64,000 nucleotides of DNA, taken from NCBI RefSeq assembly GCF_014898055.3, contig NW_023601322.1, forward strand, positions 68,972,740-69,036,739, given 5' to 3'. Numbering within the stretch: position 1 is the stretch's first letter; each line of letters starts with the position of its first letter. Under the pieces are notes generated by a model. The model saw nothing but the letters and a program-made list of their open reading frames with translations. It was not told the DNA's origin and did no database searches. The position numbers and the translations under genes were made by a program. The stretch comes from Talpa occidentalis (taxonomy: Eukaryota > Chordata > Mammalia > Eulipotyphla > Talpidae). This document shows positions 58,583 to 64,000 of the stretch, one piece after another.

Positions 58583-60524
58583 CTGGAAAACAGAAGTAAA
58601 TGTGTACTTTAGTAATTCACAATGAAATTCAATAATAGCTGATAGCTATTTACATTCAAAGCACTGAAAAAAAGTGAATTTTTTAAATCCCAAACTTGGA
58701 AAATTAACATCAAGGAAACGGGACAATGTGACTTTTGCCAAACTAAATAAGGAAAGCCAATATACAACGTTTTTGCTTAAAATTTCATTTTAAAATTTAA
58801 AGTTGTATTTTAACTCGAGTCAGCACACAGCAGTTTCATTAAGCAGTTTTCCTTGAATCATAAGCAAGATCAGGTTATACCTGATTTGGATTAATTCTGA
58901 GATTTGAAGAATGGCAAAATATTATACATGGTAAGTAATACTAAAACAAAGTGAAACAATGAATCTTAAAAATTAGGATGTACCATGATGGGTCAGAGTT
59001 AATAATGTTTATCATGAAGATCAAATAAGAATACTTTGTAATTACTTCAGCCACATATCTTTTAATTCTACACTAAGCTGAATGCAATTATGTCACACAG
59101 AAGACAATACAGTACCCACTTTTAAGAGAAGTATGTAAATCTGCATTTCTTCAGCGGTCAGGGGATTGAGTTGAGATTTGCCCCAAGGAATATTGTAAAT
59201 ATCAAAAACAGATGGTAGTTGAAAGAAAAAGGACAGAGGTAGTTATCCCAGGAAGAGCTAGCCATATGCTACACATAATAAAACATCAGTTAGGTTAAAC
59301 TACGAAGTAAATTAAAAGTTTTTCCTTACAAAACGCCCAGCCAACAAATGTTGCACTGTCTGTAAAATATTTATTAATCATCAGAGATACAGAAACGGAC
59401 AGTCACATTTAATCCAGTGTTCCACAGTGGTCAAAAGACTTTTCTGTATTGATATGCCATCACTATACAAATCAGCACAGCAGATAAATGATTGGAAATG
59501 GGGAGATAGTCATATCTTTCTGAGTGACTTTTATGTACATTTGTTACACATTTTGTCTCTTATTCCCCCATCTATTAAAGGGAGATAATGACACTTGTCT
59601 CTCTGCCCTTACCTCTGTGAACTGTTAGAGGAAAAGAAAAAAGGAACATTGAGGGATACAGGTTATTTAACAGAGGACAGAAAGGAGAGAAGAGGGAACT
59701 TATGAATATTAAGAGTTGACATATAAGTGATAAATGGATATGGTCACTTGTCAAATCCAGTAAGGGTCATATCCCTTATCCTTTCTCCCCAGCATTCCTG
59801 TACTGCCAATAAAATTAAATAGTCCACTAACTTTAAGGGTAGAAAGAGCCTCAAGAAAAATCAGTCTCATACCTGATTCAGGTATGAGAATTTCTATCTG
59901 CAAAAGTAAACTGTGACTTATTCATGGACATCAGTCAGAAAAGAACCCGACAGGCTTGTCACTTTCAATCTCTTAATATCAAAATACTAGAATCTAAAGC
60001 ACAGATAGCTAAAATTACATTAAAAATATCAAACTAACAATCTCATACTTAAGGCTTTAATCAAAGTCTCACTCCTTAGACATTTAAATACTCCAAAAAA
60101 AATTCTATACATAATCCCAGAAAAGATTATTATTATTCCTAGCCACATATTTTTGTTCTAATAGATCCTTTGTTTCAAAAAGCATCTGGATTCTGAAACC
60201 CAATAACCTCACAAGAGCCCAATTCTCATAACTTTGAATGCCTGGGCATTTCCTCAGTTTGGATAGAAGGTTTTACCTCGAAAATCATATAAAAGCAAAT
60301 CCCTAAACTTGACTTTTGAGGTAATTATAGTCATACAGCAAAATTCACTTTAAGATGCAACCCACACCATGAATTTCTTAATTCTGTCTTTGTCAAACTA
60401 CCTTAAAAATCAATTTATCTTTCTTCTTACTTAAGGAAACAGAACTTTATACTTCATTAATCAGGAAGGGGCAGTTCAGAAGCAGTTATTTACTCAACCT
60501 TTCAGGTTACACTAAACAAACCAC

Positions 60525-60818
60525 TTTTTTTTTTTTAAATAAATTTTATTTTTGTATTCCCCATACAATTGCAACCCCCTTATTTTGACCCCAATCTCTC
60601 CCCTCCCCGCCTCTCACCCCCCATAAAGTGTCTCTGGTTCATAGTTTTTTGTTGATTTTGATTTTCACTTTCTTATAGTTATTCATTTTCCTGGTCCCTT
60701 ATTTAAGTTTTCTAGATTCCTGCTATGAGTGAGACCATCCAGTATTTTTCTTTTTCTTTCTGGCTTATTTCACTAAGCATGATCCCTTCCAGCGCCATCC
60801 ATGTTGCTGCAAATTGCA
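60525..60818 (-). mobile_element. 5'-truncated L1 LINE (antisense)
   Basis: Antisense L1 3' end: 'aaataaattttatttttgta', 'tgagtgagaccatccagtat', 'cttatttcactaagcatgat', 'ccatccatgttgctgcaaat'. It is about 294 bp with a perfect 12-bp duplication taaacaaaccac at 60513-60524 and 60819-60830. Confidence 0.93.
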
Positions 60819-61764
60819 TAAACAAACCACCTTTTAAAGGAAAGCATCCCTTAAAAAAAAAAAAAAAAAAAGTCCAAATAGCAAATTGAGGGTTCCAATT
60901 ATTTACAATATAAGAGGAATGAGTACACAAACACAAACTAACAACCTTAATAATGACTTGATGAAAGCAAAGAGTTTGCTGATCTGTAAAACAAGACTTT
61001 ATTTCTCTTTGAAATTAAAGCTGTTATGATTTTATTTGTAGTTTTGCTGGGCCCAAAGTAAAGCTGCTCAATGAATATTTAAAATAAGTGACTTTCAGCT
61101 ACCACCTAATTGTCAGATTTTATTCCACTCAGCAGAGAGACCACATAGGTTCACTCAATTTTGATATCGACGTCCCTGCTAAGCAGTGACAAGAGGTCTT
61201 TCTAAGAAACAGACACAGCTTGTTTGAGGTTTCAACATGAAGCTTCTCCTACCAAGTAAATATCAGCAGAGCTGAGGGCGTGCAAAGGTTATTTGAAGGG
61301 ATGGCTTCCAGCAACACATTTCTGGCTCAGATAGTGAAAGGGCTTTCAAAACCTGTCTTCAACAGAAGCCTGAAGAAGCCATTCCACCGTACTTCTACAT
61401 GAAAAGACTTCTCTTTAGAAACATTCTTTACTGAGCATCCATTGGCGTGAGCAGGGCTACCTGTAATCCTTCTCTCAGAGGGTTTATAATCTGAGATAAA
61501 ATGATTCAGAGCAACATCTAATTCAGCACTACTTTGTATCCTGCTGAATCTGATAGTTCTCAATTATATAACAGTGTGTCAGAATAGTAAATATAAATTT
61601 TACAGGAGGTTACATTTAAGTTAGGGATTGATTTTTAAAATTATTATTAAGAACTAGAATTTCCTGGAAGATTTTACCCATTTTGGGTGGCAACATTTCC
61701 TTTTTCTTCCAATGAACTGGTTCCTGCCTAAGAGTAAGCATCTACATAACAAAATCACAACCCA

Positions 61765-61879
61765 CCAGAGGAGGGTCCCACATGGCACGCAGACCTCTCC
61801 TGCCACCCGCTGCCTGCTCTGTTGCCTGCTCTGGTGAATTCTCTCACCTTCCCGTGCTTCTGACTGTACCCAGTGCTTG

Positions 61880-61913
<34 letters not shown>

Positions 61914-61950
61914 TGTATGTATGTATGTATAAATAAATAAATAAATAAAC
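61765..61950 (+). mobile_element. 5'-truncated tRNA-derived SINE with (GTAT)n tail
   Basis: The copy starts in the middle ('ccaccagaggagggtcccac') and lacks the tRNA-like head. It carries 'gctctgttgcctgctctggt' instead of the usual longer segment and a long (gtat)n run before (aaat)n. Confidence 0.9.
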
Positions 61951-62329
61951 CTACCCCCACTCCTTTCAACTCACCTTTGCCCACAGATGACACCAGGTTT
62001 CACTGCTGTGGCTGACATGTATGTCTACAAATCCTTGCCTACACCCTCCTGCCTCTCAACTCCCTGAGACTCCAATCCTTCCCAGCTGGGAAGGGATGAA
62101 ATACACAACAGAGAGGGATGAGATACATCCTTGACAATGCTGGTGGCATCTCAAGGTACATTTTACTCCCTAGAAATAATGTGACAGATGTTCCCAGGTG
62201 AGCCTACAAAGGACTATTTAACTTAAAAAGAGCATAAAATAAACATCCTTCCACAATGCTTCCAAGGAAAATCAAGATCTAAGTTGAAGGATCTATACAA
62301 TCTCTTCAGGGACAAAGACTTCATTTTCT

Positions 62330-62680
62330 TCTTTCCCTACACACTGCTGCCAGAGTCCACCATTCCAGTCACCTCAGTGATTATGGTCCACTCTGCATCT
62401 TCCTATGGTCCAAACACACGTTTTAATTCTTCATCCATTTTATGCTCTTTCTCACCTATCTGGAACACACCCAGTCCCCTGCCCCCTTCTAACTTCTTCT
62501 ATCCATTATTTAGATGAGATGCCCTGCCTCTTTAGAGACTCTTTCTCTTAAATTCAAGTTAGATATCCCTCCAGAGTGCTTCCACAGCACCTGCGCTTCT
62601 CCTAACAGTCAAGCTCAAATCATTACCCACTGACCTATCTCACAGTGGACCTGAATGGAATGAGATATATTTAAATGGCA
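62330..62680 (+). repeat. L2 LINE 3' relic
   Basis: 'ctcacctatctggaacacac' with 'gatgagatgccctgcctctt' and 'gtgcttccacagcacctgcg' follow the L2 3' region (tgcctggaatgccc... cctcctccgggaagcc... tcccacagcactctg). Confidence 0.55.
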
Positions 62681-63208
62681 TAGGACTTAGTGTGTGGTCT
62701 ATTAGTGTGTGGTGAATTATCAGTCTCCTGCTTTCTTGTTACTAATGAAAACATAAGGCTTTTCAAAAAAACTTAAATACTGCTTTCTATCCTCATTTTA
62801 ATCTAGAGCATGTCTGAAGAGAGTAAAAGAGCAGGGTAAAAGCTAAGTTTTAACCCTAAAATATTTAAGGACCATGTAAAGGAAAACAAGGTGTGATAAA
62901 TTTAACAGGAATGTCTAATCAGATACAAAGCTTCTCAAATCAGCAGAAAATTAAGCAAAATTTAAAAACTAAGAATCATGGCATTCCATAAGTCCCAAGT
63001 CAAAATAGGCATCAGAAGCCTCTTCCACCCAAAGAAAATGAGAGAGAGAAAGAAACGGAGCTGCATCTTGACTTCCATGTACTGAAGGGGAAAACTGCTG
63101 CTGTCCTCCATAGTTGAAACCTTTAAGTAAAGAAGAGAGTAAAGAACCTTAAGAAGTAAGTATTTTCTAAGGTGCTTTTGGAAGGCTTCAAGAATGAGAT
63201 GGAGGACC

Positions 63209-63491
63209 TCACCGGTGGCGCAGAGGTTGAGCGCTGGGTTGCAAAGCTAACCGCAGTTTCTGCAGCGCCAGTTCGATCCCCGGCTGCTCCCCGGCCACCA
63301 GAGGAGGGTCCCACATGGCGCGCAGACCTCTCCTGCCGCCCGCTGCTCCCCTCAGCAGTGTCCCTTGGTCCTTCTGCCTGCTCTGTTGCCTGCTCTGGTG
63401 AATTCTCTCACCCTCCCGTGCTTCTGACTGTACCCAGTGCTTGTATGTATGTATGTATGTATGTATGTATGTATGTATGTATGTATAAATA

Positions 63492-63526
<35 letters not shown>

Positions 63527-63527
63527 A
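63209..63527 (+). mobile_element. tRNA-derived SINE, young subfamily (long form) with (GTAT)n tail
   Basis: Full-length copy with long-form block 'ccccggctgctccccggcca', the shared variant 'gctctgttgcctgctctggt', and a tail of (gtat)n then (aaat)n. Target duplication agaatgagatggaggacc at 63191-63208 and, with one change, 63528-63545. Confidence 0.95.
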
Positions 63528-63545
63528 AGAATGAGGTGGAGGACC

Positions 63546-63905
63546 CTTAAACTACTAAAAATGGAATGACCCAGCAATTCCACTCCTAGGTAGCTACCCA
63601 AAGGACACAAAAACATTAATCCAATAGGAAACCTGCACTCCTATGTTTATTGCAGCACTATTTGCAATAGCTAACCTATTGAAACAAGCTAAGTTCCCCA
63701 AAACAGATGAGTGGATCAATAACATGTGGTATATATACACAAGGGAATACTCTTCAGCAATCAAAAAAGATCAACTCATGTCACTTGCAGTAACATGCAT
63801 GGAGCTGGAAGGGAGTAAGCTCAGTGAAGTAAGTCAGAAGGAAAAAGAAAAATATCAGATGGTTTCACTTATGGGAGGAATACAGGGGAACCAAACAGGG
63901 GATCA
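63546..63905 (+). repeat. L1 LINE 3' end
   Basis: 'atggaatgacccagcaattc' then 'cactcctaggtagctaccca', 'gcagcactatttgcaatagc', 'agtgaagtaagtcagaagga' and 'aatatcagatggtttcactt' is an L1 3' end in sense orientation. It runs into the purine-rich tract. Confidence 0.85.
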
Positions 63906-64000
63906 GGGGGAGGGGGGGGGTGGAGGCGGGGGAGAGAGGGGGGAGGGGGGGAAGAGAGAGAGAGTGAGTGAGAGAGTGAGAGAGAGAGAGAGAGAGAGAG
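63906..64000 (+). repeat. G/GA-rich purine tract
   Basis: G-rich sequence (gggggaggggggggggtgg) grades into (GA)n to the window edge. It follows an L1 3' end and continues past the window. Nothing else is encoded in it. Confidence 0.93.

Larger units (their letters stand above)
58583..64000 (-). other. CTNNA1: CTNNA1 intron 7 (3' part)
   Basis: Contains an antisense L1 (60525), two SINEs (61765, 63209), an L2 relic (62330), an L1 3' end (63546) and a purine-rich tract. In other mammals this intron carries LRRTM2 on the opposite strand, but no LRRTM2 coding sequence was recognised here. The stretches 58583-60512 and 60840-61760 show no gene. Confidence 0.8.

Noticed and set aside
61880..61950. 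CRISPR-like or satellite array suggested by short regular repeats
   Set aside because: It is a simple (GTAT)n and (AAAT)n SINE tail. There are no spacers.
58583..64000. LRRTM2, expected in intron 7 on the opposite strand
   Set aside because: No leucine-rich-repeat coding stretch was seen. The gene presumably lies beyond the right edge.

Overview
The window is nuclear DNA of a placental mammal. It holds the 3' ends of two protein genes in tail-to-tail order: the last coding exon of SIL1 on the plus strand (near base 1,300) and the last eleven coding exons of CTNNA1 (alpha-E-catenin) on the minus strand (bases 14,556 to 58,582). Convergent SIL1 and CTNNA1, about 12 kb apart, is the arrangement known at human 5q31.2. 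There are no Alu or B1 repeats, so a primate or rodent is unlikely. The main SINE is a tRNA-derived family of about 270 bp with 17 copies here that I cannot assign to a named family. With the L1 3' ends it suggests a laurasiatherian mammal, but the species cannot be fixed from this.

Layout: 1-1,327 is the last SIL1 intron, 1,328-1,684 the SIL1 terminal coding exon, and its 3' UTR ends near 1,850. From 1,850 to 13,640 lies an intergenic spacer of old repeats (L2, a split L1, MIR, a Tigger-like element, an MLT1-like LTR) and four SINEs. The CTNNA1 3' UTR runs from about 13,640 to 14,555. Exons 18 to 8 follow at 14,556-14,843, 15,813-15,947, 17,215-17,320, 17,469-17,650, 18,796-18,906, 23,440-23,591, 24,085-24,285, 32,164-32,320, 42,221-42,313, 57,194-57,346 and 58,502-58,582. 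Above 58,583 is intron 7. Exon numbers assume the usual 18-exon transcript.

The eleven CTNNA1 exons join into 1,659 bases, an uninterrupted frame for residues 355-906 of a 906-residue protein, with every junction GT-AG and in phase. They cover most of the M domain, the phospho-linker and the whole F-actin-binding domain. The numbering is confirmed by the known phosphosites S641, S652, S655 and T658 and the actin-contact residues L785, I792 and V796 falling at the right places. The two genes have unrelated jobs: SIL1 is the ER nucleotide-exchange factor for BiP, and alpha-catenin links cadherin-beta-catenin to actin.

The introns carry most of the unusual material: an RPS3A processed pseudogene split by both a SINE and an L1, a full-length 7SL RNA retrocopy, a 5'-inverted (twin-primed) L1, a 374-codon stop-to-stop open frame antisense to CTNNA1 with no recognised homology, and SINE subfamilies with distinct diagnostic changes. 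No CRISPR array, rRNA, functional tRNA gene, CpG-island promoter or new multi-gene system was seen.
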